A DNA stretch of 64,000 nt from an uncultured Oceanospirillaceae bacterium (GCA_937138495.1 CAKZPE010000085.1:1-64000), one strand, 5' to 3'; positions 8,463 through 17,427 are shown, counted from the first letter of the stretch. Numbers and translations: made by a program. The notes: a model not told the origin generated them from the sequence alone.

Positions 8463-8945
8463 CTAATCCAACGGCACAATTAATACCGGCCGTCCGGCAT
8501 TCTGCATGACCTTCGTAGCCGTTGATCCGAGGATCACACTGCCCAGGGTCGAGTGAGTACGGGTCCCCATCACGATCACGTCCGCCTCCATGGCAGCGGC
8601 CTGTTTCACAATCGCCTTCCACGGCGTGCCTTCAACGATAACTGAATGTACATCCAGCGCATCAGGCAGCGGGCTTTCATCACTCTCGTCCGCCAGAAAA
8701 CCCGCTATCCGCTGTTCAAGCTTCTGCTTCAGGTCAGTCAGGCTCTGCTCGTACATATCCCGCATGTCATCATCTTTCAACAATGTCTGCAGCACCATGT
8801 TGTCTTTATGGGTGGACCCCAGCACGTGAAGGTAGGTAATGTCTGCGGGATGGCCACCGGTCACCGCGACTGCCGCTCTCAGTGCCGGCCGAGAACCTTC
8901 CTCCATATCGGAGGCGTAGAGCACTTTCTTCATTCGGTTAATCAT
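8463..8945 (-). CDS. Universal stress protein (UspA family) of the TRAP operon
   Basis: A 160-residue single-domain Usp protein, start at 8945 with AGGAGAG upstream. The N-terminal strand (KKVLYASDMEEGSRPAL) and C-terminal nucleotide loop (MGTRTHSTLGSVILGSTA) are visible; the second Gly of the G-2x-G-9x-G loop is replaced by Thr. It lies 37 bases after the TRAP large permease and is last in a dctPQM-usp operon. This recalls TeaD of Halomonas, a Usp protein encoded with the TeaABC TRAP transporter and affecting its activity. A paralogue lies before the TTT transporter at 32499. Confidence 0.88.
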   Translation of the reverse strand: MINRMKKVLYASDMEEGSRPALRAAVAVTGGHPADITYLHVLGSTHKDNMVLQTLLKDDDMRDMYEQSLTDLKQKLEQRIAGFLADESDESPLPDALDVHSVIVEGTPWKAIVKQAAAMEADVIVMGTRTHSTLGSVILGSTATKVMQNAGRPVLIVPLD

Positions 8946-8982
8946 TTAGCTCTCCTTTTTACCTCTGCTTTCACCTTTATAG

Positions 8983-10311
8983 CTACCGGTAAAGCAGCTC
9001 AGGCAGGAACAGTGCAACGGATGACACAGCAGTAATCAGCACCAGACGGATGATATCTGCACACCAGAACGGTGTGACGCCTTTAAAGATGGTGGCAGCC
9101 TTAACATCCCTCAGTACCGCACTCAGCACAAAAACATTCATCCCCACCGGCGGCGTTATCAGACTGATCTCAGTCACCACCACCACGACAATGCCGAACC
9201 ACACCAGGTCGAAACCCATGCTTTGCACCAGCGGGAAGAAAATCGGCACTGTGAGCAACAGCATCGACAAACTCTCAAACACCATGCCCAGCACAATGTA
9301 GATCAGCAAAATGAACACGATTACCAGCATCGGTGACAGCTCCAGGCTATTCACCATTGCCAGCAGATCCGCCGGTAAACCGGCCCGGTTAATGAAGTTT
9401 GAAAAGATCAGCGCGCCGATTAATACCGCAAACAGCATCGCGGACGTACGGGCCGTATCCGTCAAGATCTCAAACAGGCTGCCCCAGTTCAGACTACGGC
9501 GTAACATAGCGATCAGAAATGCACCGCCTGCGCCAATACCTGCCGCTTCCGTCGGCGTGAAAATGCCCAGATAAATACCGCCCATCACCATACTGAATAA
9601 AATCAGCACGCCCCAGACGCCATTCAGGGCCTCCAGACGCTCCGCCCAGCTGAACTTCTCACCACAGGGGCCAGCCTCCGGATCACGCCAGACCACATAG
9701 CGCACCGCGCCCAGATACAGCAGAATGCCCAGCATGCCGGGAATAAAACCCGCCGCGAAGAGTTCACGGATACTGGTCTCTGTCAGCAGACCATAGATCA
9801 CCAGAATCACACTGGGGGGAATCAGAATGCCTAACGTACCACCGGCAGCAATAGATGCCGTCGCCAGTGAATCGGAATAGCCGTATTTACGCATCGGCGG
9901 CATAGCCACCTTAGCCATGGTTGCTGAGGTCGCCAGGCTTGAACCACAAATAGCGGAAAAGCCACCACACGCCACCACAGTCGCCATTGAAAGCCCACCC
10001 TTACGGTGGCCCAGAAAGGCATAGGATGCCCGGTACAGTTCCTGTGAAAGCCCTGATTTAGTCACCAGGTTGCCCATCAGAATAAACAGCGGAATCACCG
10101 ACAGGCTGTATTCCTGTGCCGTATCAATGACCCGCTTGGATGCCATGGATAACGCGCCCGTCCAGCGGAAATCCATCACAGTGTCGAACGTCAGCCCCTG
10201 CAGAAATGCGAAGCCAAAAAAACCTACCAGCCCCATTGCAAATGCAATAGGTACCCGGGCGATAACGATCATCGCCAGCAGGATAAAAAAGCCGGTTAAT
10301 GCAATCATCAT
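8983..10311 (-). CDS. TRAP transporter large permease (DctM-type)
   Basis: A 442-residue, roughly 12-TM DctM protein. It shows SVIPLFILMGNLV, GSSLATSATMAKVAMPPMRKYGYSDSLATASIA and TPPVGMNVFVLSAVL, all typical of this family. The start at 10311 is preferred over 10326 because GGGGTG is correctly spaced. With the small permease and DctP it forms a sodium-driven high-affinity uptake system for an organic acid. The operon lies directly behind a candidate HpaR site and the hpa degradation operon, so HPA or a related aromatic acid is the likely substrate (inference). Confidence 0.93.
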   Translation of the reverse strand: MMIALTGFFILLAMIVIARVPIAFAMGLVGFFGFAFLQGLTFDTVMDFRWTGALSMASKRVIDTAQEYSLSVIPLFILMGNLVTKSGLSQELYRASYAFLGHRKGGLSMATVVACGGFSAICGSSLATSATMAKVAMPPMRKYGYSDSLATASIAAGGTLGILIPPSVILVIYGLLTETSIRELFAAGFIPGMLGILLYLGAVRYVVWRDPEAGPCGEKFSWAERLEALNGVWGVLILFSMVMGGIYLGIFTPTEAAGIGAGGAFLIAMLRRSLNWGSLFEILTDTARTSAMLFAVLIGALIFSNFINRAGLPADLLAMVNSLELSPMLVIVFILLIYIVLGMVFESLSMLLLTVPIFFPLVQSMGFDLVWFGIVVVVVTEISLITPPVGMNVFVLSAVLRDVKAATIFKGVTPFWCADIIRLVLITAVSSVALFLPELLYR

Positions 10312-10344
10312 GAGTGAACACCCCATGCGCCAGCGGCGCTAAAT

Positions 10345-10860
10345 CTAATCCCGTGGCTGAGTAATCAGCCGGTACGCACCGTAGGTGAGCATTGCTGCCG
10401 CGGTAATCCAGCTCATCATGGCGATATATTCCACCACATAGCCCACCGGCACCTGCAGATACTCAGTCACTTCGCCACGCCGGATTGAACGGGCCGCCAG
10501 TTCCCAGATCCGTACCGCCAGAAAATAAAGAGAGCCGCTGATCAGTAATACCGATACCAGCCCAAGCACCTGAATCATCCGGCTGCCCAGCCAGCGATCC
10601 AGTATATCCACCACCACATGGCCGCCCCGCCAGGTCACCACCGGCATTTCAGCGAAGACCAGCACAGCAATGGCCATTTCAGTGAGTTCAGTGGTGCCGT
10701 CCACCGCATCCGCGAAGAAATAGCGGCCGACAACATCGGCGCAGGTCAGCGCCATCAGAAAGAAAAGGGTTACAGCTGCAATCAGTTCCAGAGCAAAGGC
10801 CAGCCAGACAACCGGCCCCTGCTCTTCGTAGTGCGCGTTCACCCAGGCAGTTAATGCCAT
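10345..10860 (-). CDS. TRAP transporter small permease (DctQ-type)
   Basis: A 171-residue protein with four transmembrane helices. It carries the DctQ hallmark of the second helix and following loop (DVVGRYFF, then ELTEMAIAVLVFAEMP, then RGGHVVVDIL). The ATG at 10860 is chosen because GAGGTGACTCCT precedes it; the in-frame GTG nine bases upstream overlaps that site. It is spaced 32 bases from dctP and 33 from dctM in one operon. Confidence 0.92.
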   Translation of the reverse strand: MALTAWVNAHYEEQGPVVWLAFALELIAAVTLFFLMALTCADVVGRYFFADAVDGTTELTEMAIAVLVFAEMPVVTWRGGHVVVDILDRWLGSRMIQVLGLVSVLLISGSLYFLAVRIWELAARSIRRGEVTEYLQVPVGYVVEYIAMMSWITAAAMLTYGAYRLITQPRD

Positions 10861-10892
10861 AGGAGTCACCTCATATCAGTCGGTTACGCGCA

Positions 10893-11903
10893 TTACTTAT
10901 AGTTACGGGCCACTTCACGCAGTTCCTGCAACGCGCTGCGGGTATCCACACCACGGTCAGCAACCGATTCAATAAAAGCATCGTCCATGCCTTTAGTCAG
11001 GCTGACGAATTCCTGTGCGAAGGTATCATCCGGTTTCACCATAATGACGTTCACACCGGCTTCCTGCGCGGCAGCCAGACCGTCTTTATCACCGGCATCC
11101 CAGGCACGCCCGGCCATCGCAGAAAGCTTTTCACCGGACACATCCAGAATTGCCTGACGGTCTTTCGGGTCAATATCGTCCAGGAAGTCCGGGTTCATGA
11201 AAATGGAGAAGCTACCCATATACATACCACCCGGTAAAGCGACTACATTGCGGGCCACTTCTTTCAGGCGCAGACCTTTCTGGTCAATCAGTGGGATGAA
11301 GACCCCGTCGATCACGCCCTGCTGCATCATTTCATACACCTTGGGAGCCGGTGCGCCCACCGCAGTAACGCCCATACGGTGACCGATTTCACCCTGCACG
11401 CCGCCGCCCAGACGAATTTTTTTCCCTTTCAGTTCAGTCAGGGACTCAATCGGCTCCGCCAGCTGAATCTGACCCGGCCCGTGGGTAAACAGGCCGATCA
11501 CTTCCAGACCGTCATGTTCATTTGCGCCTGCCAGATACTTCTGGTGAATGCGCCAGTGCGCCACAGACGCCGCTTCCGCATTGGTGCCCAGTAATGGTTG
11601 TTCTACCATCTGGGTGAGTTTAAAGCGGCCCGGCACATAGCCGTGGTAACTGAAAGACGCATCTACCACGCCATCTTCCACCAGCTCAAACATAGTTTTC
11701 GGGTGGCCCATACCGTATTCAACAACGACCTTAACCCGGCCTTCTGTGGCCTCTTCTACCCACTTGGCCCAAGTCGGCCAGACAACGGTGTTCTGGGTAT
11801 GCGTCGGTGGCAGCCAGCTGGCTACCCGCAAAGTTGTATCAGCACTGGCCATGCTGGCCACTGCGGTTAATAATCCTGCTGTGAGAAGTTTTTTTATACT
11901 CAT
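10893..11903 (-). CDS. TRAP transporter solute-binding protein (DctP-type)
   Basis: A 336-residue periplasmic binding protein. It has a Sec signal peptide (KKLLTAGLLTAVASMASA, residues 4-21) followed by a mature start TTLRVASWLPPTHTQN, typical of the DctP/TAXI-like fold. The substrate-contact region KKIRLGGGVQGE carries a basic residue near where the family's conserved carboxylate-binding Arg is expected. It is first in the dctPQM-usp operon. A candidate HpaR palindrome lies 45 bases upstream, suggesting uptake of HPA or a related phenylacetate. Confidence 0.93.
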   Translation of the reverse strand: MSIKKLLTAGLLTAVASMASADTTLRVASWLPPTHTQNTVVWPTWAKWVEEATEGRVKVVVEYGMGHPKTMFELVEDGVVDASFSYHGYVPGRFKLTQMVEQPLLGTNAEAASVAHWRIHQKYLAGANEHDGLEVIGLFTHGPGQIQLAEPIESLTELKGKKIRLGGGVQGEIGHRMGVTAVGAPAPKVYEMMQQGVIDGVFIPLIDQKGLRLKEVARNVVALPGGMYMGSFSIFMNPDFLDDIDPKDRQAILDVSGEKLSAMAGRAWDAGDKDGLAAAQEAGVNVIMVKPDDTFAQEFVSLTKGMDDAFIESVADRGVDTRSALQELREVARNYK

Positions 11904-11947
11904 TATTCTGTCCTCAAAGGTAAAATTCAGCTTACGACCATTTATAA

Positions 11948-11963
11948 AGTTAATATGTTAATT
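11948..11963. promoter_or_regulatory. Candidate HpaR operator upstream of the TRAP operon
   Basis: AGTTAA-TATG-TTAATT lies 45 bases before the dctP start and matches the window-wide palindrome with one arm mismatch. Confidence 0.62.
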
Positions 11964-12075
11964 AATCAATTCTATGTCGTTGTCAGCGGGAAGAAATACG
12001 ACCATGGCCCAATCTGCTAAAGGCTCTTTTTTGGGTCTCTTTCTGCCCCCTGCAACACACAGCTTTGTGTTTCCT

Positions 12076-12107
12076 GCCCGTGGCTGAGCCCAGGGGTCAG
12101 CACGGGC
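12076..12107 (-). terminator. Hairpin downstream of hpaF
   Basis: GCCCGTGGCTGA pairs with TCAGCACGGGC (one bulge) in the gap between hpaF and dctP. It has no U tract. It may be a weak terminator separating the degradation and transport operons. Confidence 0.35.
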
Positions 12108-12147
12108 AAGAAGTAACACAGCATCCTTCAGACACTTAGCCAGAGTG

Positions 12148-12534
12148 TCAGCGACTGGCCAGTTTCTGATGGATATTGTTCTGTTTGTAATTCAGTTGCG
12201 GATGTAACTCGGTCAGCTCAAAGCCGATACTCATGTAGCGCTTATCAAAGACCGGCTGCAAACACCGGGTAAAGGTTTCGAACACCTTATCTGCTGCGGC
12301 TTTCAAAACCTCTGGCTCACGCCCAGCCCCCACTTTGGCGGTCAGGTGTACAAAGGTATTTTCCGGATCACCTTCGCCGATACGGAAATGCTCACAGCGA
12401 ATGGCCCGGGTACGGATGCCACCGATGGGAAACACCCCGGTGTCGATTGCCGTATTATTCAGCTGCTCAAATAACGCCGGAATGTCCAGATCATCATCCA
12501 GATTGGCTGAATATTCCATAATAAAATGTGGCAT
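12148..12534 (-). CDS. hpaF: 5-carboxymethyl-2-hydroxymuconate delta-isomerase
   Basis: A 128-residue CHMI of the tautomerase superfamily. It begins Met-Pro-His-Phe-Ile-Met-Glu-Tyr, exposing the catalytic N-terminal Pro after Met removal. The segment IRCEHFRIGEGDPENTFVH and length match HpaF/HpcD. It isomerises 5-carboxymethyl-2-hydroxymuconate so that the decarboxylase can act. It is last gene of the hpaH-I-G1-G2-E-F operon, 102 bases after hpaE, with a strong GGAGG ribosome site. Confidence 0.93.
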   Translation of the reverse strand: MPHFIMEYSANLDDDLDIPALFEQLNNTAIDTGVFPIGGIRTRAIRCEHFRIGEGDPENTFVHLTAKVGAGREPEVLKAAADKVFETFTRCLQPVFDKRYMSIGFELTELHPQLNYKQNNIHQKLASR

Positions 12535-12636
12535 ATTTGCCTCCTGTAGAAGCCAGCATCATGACAGGTTACACACGGCAGCCAATCCCACGATCGGGCA
12601 GGCTGCCGGTGCCTGCAAACACTGCTTTCCCGTCAG

Positions 12637-14160
12637 TTACCGGCCCAGTACCGGCACGTTGTGCAGGTCGTGAGCGATACAGACGTTCTTGGTTTCCATA
12701 TAGAAGTCGAAACTCCAGTCACCGCCGTCACGGCCGACACCGGACATCTTCACACCGCCAAAGGGTGATGGCAGGTTACGGTTATTTTCCGAATTCACCC
12801 ACAGCATGCCTGCTTCCACCTTGTTCGCCATGCGCATCGCGCGGCCGGTGTTGCTGGTCCAGATGTAACCGGCCAGGCCATAAATGGTGTCGTTCGCCAG
12901 CTCAATTGCCTGCTCTTCAGTGTCGAATTCAATGGCGGTTAATACCGGGCCAAAGATCTCTTCCTGAGCAATGCGCATGCTGTTATTGGCATCCACAAAC
13001 AAAGTCGGGGCTACATAGTTACCCGGGCCAAGTTCATCACGCAGGGAATACCCCCCCACAGCCACGGTTGCACCGTCTTCTTTAGCGGTATCGAAGTAGC
13101 CGGTTACCTTAGCGTAATGGCCGGTATGTACCAGTGGCCCCACTTCGGTTTCCGGATCCAGCGAGTGCCCTACCTTCAGGCTGGCAACCCGTTCTTTCAG
13201 CGCCGCCATGAACGAATCTTTAATGCCGCTCTGAATCAGTAAACGGCTGGAGCTGGTGCAGCGCTGGCCGTTCAGGCTGTATATCATGAATACAACCGCA
13301 TCCAGTGCACGGTCAAAGTCAGCATCATCAAACACGATGACCGGATTCTTACCGCCCAGCTCCAGGTGCAGGCGCTTCAGGGTCGACGCCGTCTGCGCCT
13401 GAATCAGCTTACCGGTGGCCGAATCGCCTACCAGCGCAACCGCTTTAATCGCCGGATGTTCAGTCAGGGCTTTACCCACTTCTGTCCCGAAACCGTTCAC
13501 CATGTTCCAGACACCTTTAGGCAAACCTGCAGCTTCCGCACATTCCGCCAGAATGGCACCGGTCAGCGGGCTCAGCTCCGCCGGTTTGTGAACCACCGTG
13601 CAGCCAGCCGCCAGTGCCGGGGCAATTTTCCAGGTAGACAGCATGAAGGGGGTGTTCCATGGGGTGATCACCGCTACCGGGCCGATGGGATTACGCACGG
13701 TAAAGTTTGTGTGCTGATCCTGATGCAGGGACAAACCGTTACGGGCTTCCGGCGCTTTATCCGCAAAGAAACGGAAGTTAGCCGCCCCACGTACTGCTGC
13801 CTGACGCATAAACCGCAGCGCCTGACCGCAGTCCATGGATTCCACCAGGGCAATCTCTTCTGCGCGTTTCTCAATTTCATCCGCCAGCTTATGCAGAATC
13901 TTCTTGCGCGCCGCGCCTGGCATTTCTGCCCACTCAGCTGCAGCCTTGCGGGCCGCTTCACAGGCCGCGTTAACGTCCGCTTCACTGCCCTGCACCACAT
14001 AGCCCAGCGAGGTGTTATCAACTGGCGTGGTATTCTCGAAGGTCCTGCCTTCACTGCCCTGAGTCCACTCACCGTTAATGTAGTGGCCCAGCGTGTTGTC
14101 TTTAAAACGCGCCAGATAGCCTTCGGCTTTGGCAATATTTTGCTGTAATGCTTCGCTCAT
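12637..14160 (-). CDS. hpaE: 5-carboxymethyl-2-hydroxymuconate semialdehyde dehydrogenase
   Basis: A 507-residue NAD-dependent aldehyde dehydrogenase, slightly longer than HpaE of E. coli. It shows the cofactor region (VAVITPWNTPFMLSTWKIAPAL), the general-base Glu in LELGGKNPVIVF (about residue 267) and the nucleophile Cys in NGQRCTSSSRLL (about residue 300). The C-terminal NLPSPFGGVKMSGVGRDGG segment is HpaE-like. It oxidises the ring-opened semialdehyde to the dicarboxylate. Its place between the FAH-type decarboxylase genes and the isomerase gene fixes its role. Confidence 0.94.
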   Translation of the reverse strand: MSEALQQNIAKAEGYLARFKDNTLGHYINGEWTQGSEGRTFENTTPVDNTSLGYVVQGSEADVNAACEAARKAAAEWAEMPGAARKKILHKLADEIEKRAEEIALVESMDCGQALRFMRQAAVRGAANFRFFADKAPEARNGLSLHQDQHTNFTVRNPIGPVAVITPWNTPFMLSTWKIAPALAAGCTVVHKPAELSPLTGAILAECAEAAGLPKGVWNMVNGFGTEVGKALTEHPAIKAVALVGDSATGKLIQAQTASTLKRLHLELGGKNPVIVFDDADFDRALDAVVFMIYSLNGQRCTSSSRLLIQSGIKDSFMAALKERVASLKVGHSLDPETEVGPLVHTGHYAKVTGYFDTAKEDGATVAVGGYSLRDELGPGNYVAPTLFVDANNSMRIAQEEIFGPVLTAIEFDTEEQAIELANDTIYGLAGYIWTSNTGRAMRMANKVEAGMLWVNSENNRNLPSPFGGVKMSGVGRDGGDWSFDFYMETKNVCIAHDLHNVPVLGR

Positions 14161-14181
14161 CGTTATCTCTCCGGGTCTTAA

Positions 14182-14952
14182 TCAGTACTTGTCGCCATAG
14201 AACTGCTGTTCCGACACAATGTGGGTTTGCAGCGCACCGACTTTCTCGATCTCACACACCACCACATCACCGGGCTGCATATCCTTCAGGCCCTTAGGCG
14301 TACCGGTGGCGATCATGTCACCCGGTTGCAACGTCATGATCTTACTCAGGTACTCCACCAGAAACGGCACATCAAAAATCATATCTGCGGTAGTGCCTTC
14401 CTGCGTCAGCTCACCGTTCACACGGGTGGTCAGCTTAAGGTTGCTGATATCACCCACGTCGTCTTTATCGATCAGCCACGGACCGATCGGACATAAAGAG
14501 TCACGGCTTTTAACCCGTAAATTAGGCCGGTAGTAATTTTCCAGATAATCCCGGATAGCGAAGTCGTTACACACCGTATAACCGGCGATGTAATCCATGG
14601 CATCTTCACGGGCAATGTTCTTACCTGCTTTACCGATGACAGCAACCAGTTCACATTCATAGTGCTGGAATTCGATATCATCCGGGCGGTAAGACGGCTG
14701 CTTATGGCCGGTTAATGTATTCGCGCCTTTTAAGAACACCAGCGGCTCAGTTGGCGGCTCAAATGCCAGCTCTGATGCGTGATCGGCATAATTAAGCCCC
14801 AGCGCAAAAACAGTGCCCGGCTGCTTAACCGGACACAGCCAGGTAACGTCGGCTTCGTTCAGTTCAGTACCATCGGCCAGTAACAGACGGTTAGCATCAT
14901 CGACAGTGATATCCAGTTCGACACCCTTGTGTAATACGCGTGCGTGTTTCAT
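14182..14952 (-). CDS. hpaG2: Homoprotocatechuate-pathway decarboxylase/isomerase, subunit G2 (FAH fold)
   Basis: A 256-residue fumarylacetoacetase-fold protein equivalent to the C-terminal half of the bifunctional E. coli HpaG. It decarboxylates 5-oxo-pent-3-ene-1,2,5-tricarboxylate. The metal site is visible: the E-x-E motif in QHYECELVAVIGKAGKNI, and the downstream CNDFAIRD segment. The GDMIATGTPKGL and GDVVVCEIE endings are typical. Start at 14952 is preceded by AAGGGG. It follows the sister subunit by 10 bases; the two probably form a heteromer. Confidence 0.92.
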   Translation of the reverse strand: MKHARVLHKGVELDITVDDANRLLLADGTELNEADVTWLCPVKQPGTVFALGLNYADHASELAFEPPTEPLVFLKGANTLTGHKQPSYRPDDIEFQHYECELVAVIGKAGKNIAREDAMDYIAGYTVCNDFAIRDYLENYYRPNLRVKSRDSLCPIGPWLIDKDDVGDISNLKLTTRVNGELTQEGTTADMIFDVPFLVEYLSKIMTLQPGDMIATGTPKGLKDMQPGDVVVCEIEKVGALQTHIVSEQQFYGDKY

Positions 14953-14962
14953 CGTCTGCCCC

Positions 14963-15613
14963 TTAATCAGCCAGTTGGTTATTCAGTTCAGCCACACCGG
15001 CAATTGCCGACGTGACCCGGTCACCGCGTTGCACCGCTGTGCGCTCACCACGGAAGCCCACCGCCAGTACATCACCGGCCTGCAAAGTCATGATGCGGGA
15101 AACAATGCTGATCAGTTCCGGCACGCTGCGTTCCAGCTGGCTCAAAGGCAATTCACTGACCGTGGTACCGTTTACCTGAGTCACAACCGTTAACGCTGCA
15201 GGATCAGCCACCTGATCTGCAGGTACGACAGCCGCACCAACCGGCGCACTGCCATCCAGACACTTACCTTTAATGTCCGGACGGTAGTAGCTCTGTTCCG
15301 GCAAAGAGAAATCGTGCAACAGGGTATAGCCACCCACATAACTCAGTGCATCATCAGCACTGACCCTGCAACATTCCTGGCCAATGACTACCGCCAGGCT
15401 GGCACCGACCACCATGGCCGCTTCATCAGCAGGCCATTCGATCACCGCACCCTCGGTATTCCAGGTGTTATGGGGTTTGAAATACAGGACCGGCTGAGTC
15501 GGTGCTGCTTTATAAGGCGGCTGGCTAAACTCAGCCTGCATGGCAGCCAGCTGTTCAGCATCATTCAGTGCCACACAGACCAGCTTGCCCTTAACAATCG
15601 GATTGCTATTCAT
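14963..15613 (-). CDS. hpaG1: Homoprotocatechuate-pathway decarboxylase/isomerase, subunit G1 (FAH fold)
   Basis: A 216-residue FAH-fold protein equivalent to the N-terminal half of E. coli HpaG. The region that carries the metal-binding E-x-E in the sister subunit reads VVGASLAVVIGQEC here, so the usual acidic ligands seem to be missing. The C-terminal GDVLAVGFRGERTAVQRGD is also diverged. It may be the isomerase half or a structural partner. It is positioned between hpaI and hpaG2 with 10-15 base gaps, so cotranscription is near certain. Confidence 0.9.
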   Translation of the reverse strand: MNSNPIVKGKLVCVALNDAEQLAAMQAEFSQPPYKAAPTQPVLYFKPHNTWNTEGAVIEWPADEAAMVVGASLAVVIGQECCRVSADDALSYVGGYTLLHDFSLPEQSYYRPDIKGKCLDGSAPVGAAVVPADQVADPAALTVVTQVNGTTVSELPLSQLERSVPELISIVSRIMTLQAGDVLAVGFRGERTAVQRGDRVTSAIAGVAELNNQLAD

Positions 15614-15628
15614 AATTTCTGTACCTGA

Positions 15629-16468
15629 TTAATAACCGCTGGACTGACCAGCGTCGGCACTGCCTGCAGTACCGTTCTTAAAACTTTTTGCTAACTGCCG
15701 GGCAGCATTGCCCAGCAACAGAGTATCCACGCCAATGCCCACGAAGCGGGCCCCTTTGGCAACATAGTCACTGGCTTTTGCGGGGTTGATACACAGCAGA
15801 CCCGCAGCCTTACCGGCCGCATTAATGGTGGCGATGCCCTGCTCGATGGCAGCAACCACATCCGGGTGGTCAGGGTTGCCCACATGGCCCATAGAAGCAG
15901 ACAGATCAGACGGGCCGATAAACACCGCATCCACTCCCTCAACGGCAGCAATTTCCGCCAGATTTGCCATCGCAGTGGTGGTTTCGGCCTGAACGATCAG
16001 ACAAATCTCATCATTGGCTTTTTGCAGATAGCCCGGCACGTTATTCCATTTGGCTGCCCGGGCCAGCGAGCTGCCCAGCCCACGGATGCCCTGCGGCGGA
16101 TACTTAACCGCCTGTACTAACTCACGGGCCTGCCCGGCGCTGTCACACATGGGAATCAGCAGCGTCTGTGCACCGATATCCAGCAAGCGTTTCAGCAATG
16201 CCGTACGGCCCTCTTCCGGGCGCACAATGGCTGACACCGGATACGGCGCCATCGCCTGCAGGTGTCGCATCGTGCTGTCCAGTTCAAACGGCGCATGTTC
16301 GCCGTCAATCAGCAGCCAGTCGAACCCGGCCCCGGCGACAATCTCGGCACAGCTGGCATCCGGCAGCCCCAGCCACAAGCCCCACAGAGGCTGATCCCCT
16401 TTAAGGCCCTGCTTAAAAGCATTCACCGGCAGCTCAGTGCTGTAGTTGTTTTGCACATCTGAAGACAT
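15629..16468 (-). CDS. hpaI: 4-hydroxy-2-oxoheptane-1,7-dioate aldolase
   Basis: A 279-residue class II (metal-dependent) aldolase that splits 4-hydroxy-2-oxoheptanedioate into pyruvate and succinic semialdehyde. Motifs: LWLGLPDASCAEIVAGAGFDWLLIDGEHAPF (in two parts), QAETTTAMANLAEIAA with the metal-ligand Glu, and VFIGPSDLSASMG with the ligand Asp. The ATG at 16468 with GAGGG upstream is chosen over an in-frame TTG. Even so it carries about 15 extra residues before the usual NAFK start and a Ser/Gly-rich tail, both without obvious role. It follows hpaH by 10 bases. Confidence 0.94.
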   Translation of the reverse strand: MSSDVQNNYSTELPVNAFKQGLKGDQPLWGLWLGLPDASCAEIVAGAGFDWLLIDGEHAPFELDSTMRHLQAMAPYPVSAIVRPEEGRTALLKRLLDIGAQTLLIPMCDSAGQARELVQAVKYPPQGIRGLGSSLARAAKWNNVPGYLQKANDEICLIVQAETTTAMANLAEIAAVEGVDAVFIGPSDLSASMGHVGNPDHPDVVAAIEQGIATINAAGKAAGLLCINPAKASDYVAKGARFVGIGVDTLLLGNAARQLAKSFKNGTAGSADAGQSSGY

Positions 16469-16478
16469 AACCCGGCCC

Positions 16479-17282
16479 TCAGACAAACTTCACAGAAATA
16501 CCGCCCAGCGGGCCGTAATCTGCATGCACAGTGTCACCGGCTTTTACCGGTACCGGACGGGTAAACGAGCCAGACAGAATCACCTGACCCGGCTCCAGTG
16601 CGACGCCATGAGGGGCAAAACGTTTGCACACCCAGCAAATGCCGTTAGCAGGATGGCCCAGTACACCGGCGGCAATGCCCGTTTCTTCAATCTGACCGTT
16701 GAGATACAGCAGTGAACCGGCCCAGCGCAGATCAATTTCCATCGGTTTAACCGGGCGGCCGCCCAGGATGATGCCGGCGTTCGCTGCGTTATCAGAAATG
16801 GTATCCAACACCTTGCGGGTATAACCGGTTTCCGGATCAGTACGGTGACAGCGGGCGGCAATCAGCTCCAGTGCAGGCACGACATAGTCGGTGGCATTGA
16901 GCACATCAAACATGGTGATATTGTCACCTTCAAGGCGGTCCTTCAGTACAAACGCCAGCTCAACTTCAATGCGTGGATCAAGAAAGTCATCCACTTTAAT
17001 TTCGGCACCGTCGGCAAAGAACATGTCATCCAGCAGCACACCATAATCAGGCTGGTCAATGTTCACAGCCATCTGCATGGCGCGGGAAGTCAGGCCAATC
17101 TTGTAGCCCTTGACGCTGGCACCCTCTTTAATTTTGCGGTCAACCCAAGTTTTCTGAATCCTGTAGGCGTCATCCATATCCATCCCGGGGTAATCCAGGG
17201 TAAGTGCAGGAATCTGTTGCCGTCCGTTCTCTGCCTGGTAGAGACGCTCAGCCGCATCGCTGATCTGTTCCGGAGTTAACAT
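16479..17282 (-). CDS. hpaH: 2-oxo-hept-3-ene-1,7-dioate hydratase
   Basis: A 267-residue hydratase of the MhpD/HpcG family. It adds water to 2-oxohept-3-enedioate, giving the substrate of HpaI. Visible motifs are YRIQKTWVDRKIKEGASVKGYKIGLTS (in two parts), DPRIEVELAFVL with the metal-binding acidic residues, and HPANGICWVCKRF. It is the first gene of the hpaH-I-G1-G2-E-F operon. Three TTAA-N4-TTAA palindromes lie within 150 bases upstream, indicating tight repression. Confidence 0.94.
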   Translation of the reverse strand: MLTPEQISDAAERLYQAENGRQQIPALTLDYPGMDMDDAYRIQKTWVDRKIKEGASVKGYKIGLTSRAMQMAVNIDQPDYGVLLDDMFFADGAEIKVDDFLDPRIEVELAFVLKDRLEGDNITMFDVLNATDYVVPALELIAARCHRTDPETGYTRKVLDTISDNAANAGIILGGRPVKPMEIDLRWAGSLLYLNGQIEETGIAAGVLGHPANGICWVCKRFAPHGVALEPGQVILSGSFTRPVPVKAGDTVHADYGPLGGISVKFV

Positions 17283-17353
17283 TCATATGCCCTTTTCAGT
17301 ATGTTTGTTTTGCAGGCCGTTAACCGGCCGGTTATCTGTGCCATCCATAAATC

Positions 17354-17369
17354 AGATAACATCTTAACT
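17354..17369. promoter_or_regulatory. Candidate HpaR operator 1 of 3 upstream of hpaH
   Basis: AGATAA-CATC-TTAACT, with one mismatch between arms, is nearest to the hpaH start codon. It is spaced 32 bp centre to centre from the next site. Confidence 0.55.
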
Positions 17370-17384
17370 ATCTTTACAGCAATA

Positions 17385-17402
17385 TACTTAACATCTTAAG
17401 TA
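17385..17402. promoter_or_regulatory. Candidate HpaR operator 2 of 3 upstream of hpaH
   Basis: TACTTAA-CATC-TTAAGTA has perfect 7-bp arms. It is the middle and best site of the array. Confidence 0.72.
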
Positions 17403-17411
17403 ATATCTACT

Positions 17412-17427
17412 AATTAATATATTAAGT
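17412..17427. promoter_or_regulatory. Candidate HpaR operator 3 of 3 upstream of hpaH
   Basis: AATTAA-TATA-TTAAGT is 26 bp centre to centre from the middle site. The surrounding DNA is AT-rich, so a chance match cannot be excluded. Confidence 0.5.

Noticed and set aside
13366..14148. A 260-codon plus-strand frame opposite hpaE
   Set aside because: hpaE is an unmistakable aldehyde dehydrogenase on the minus strand. The opposite frame is a by-product of GC-rich codon use.
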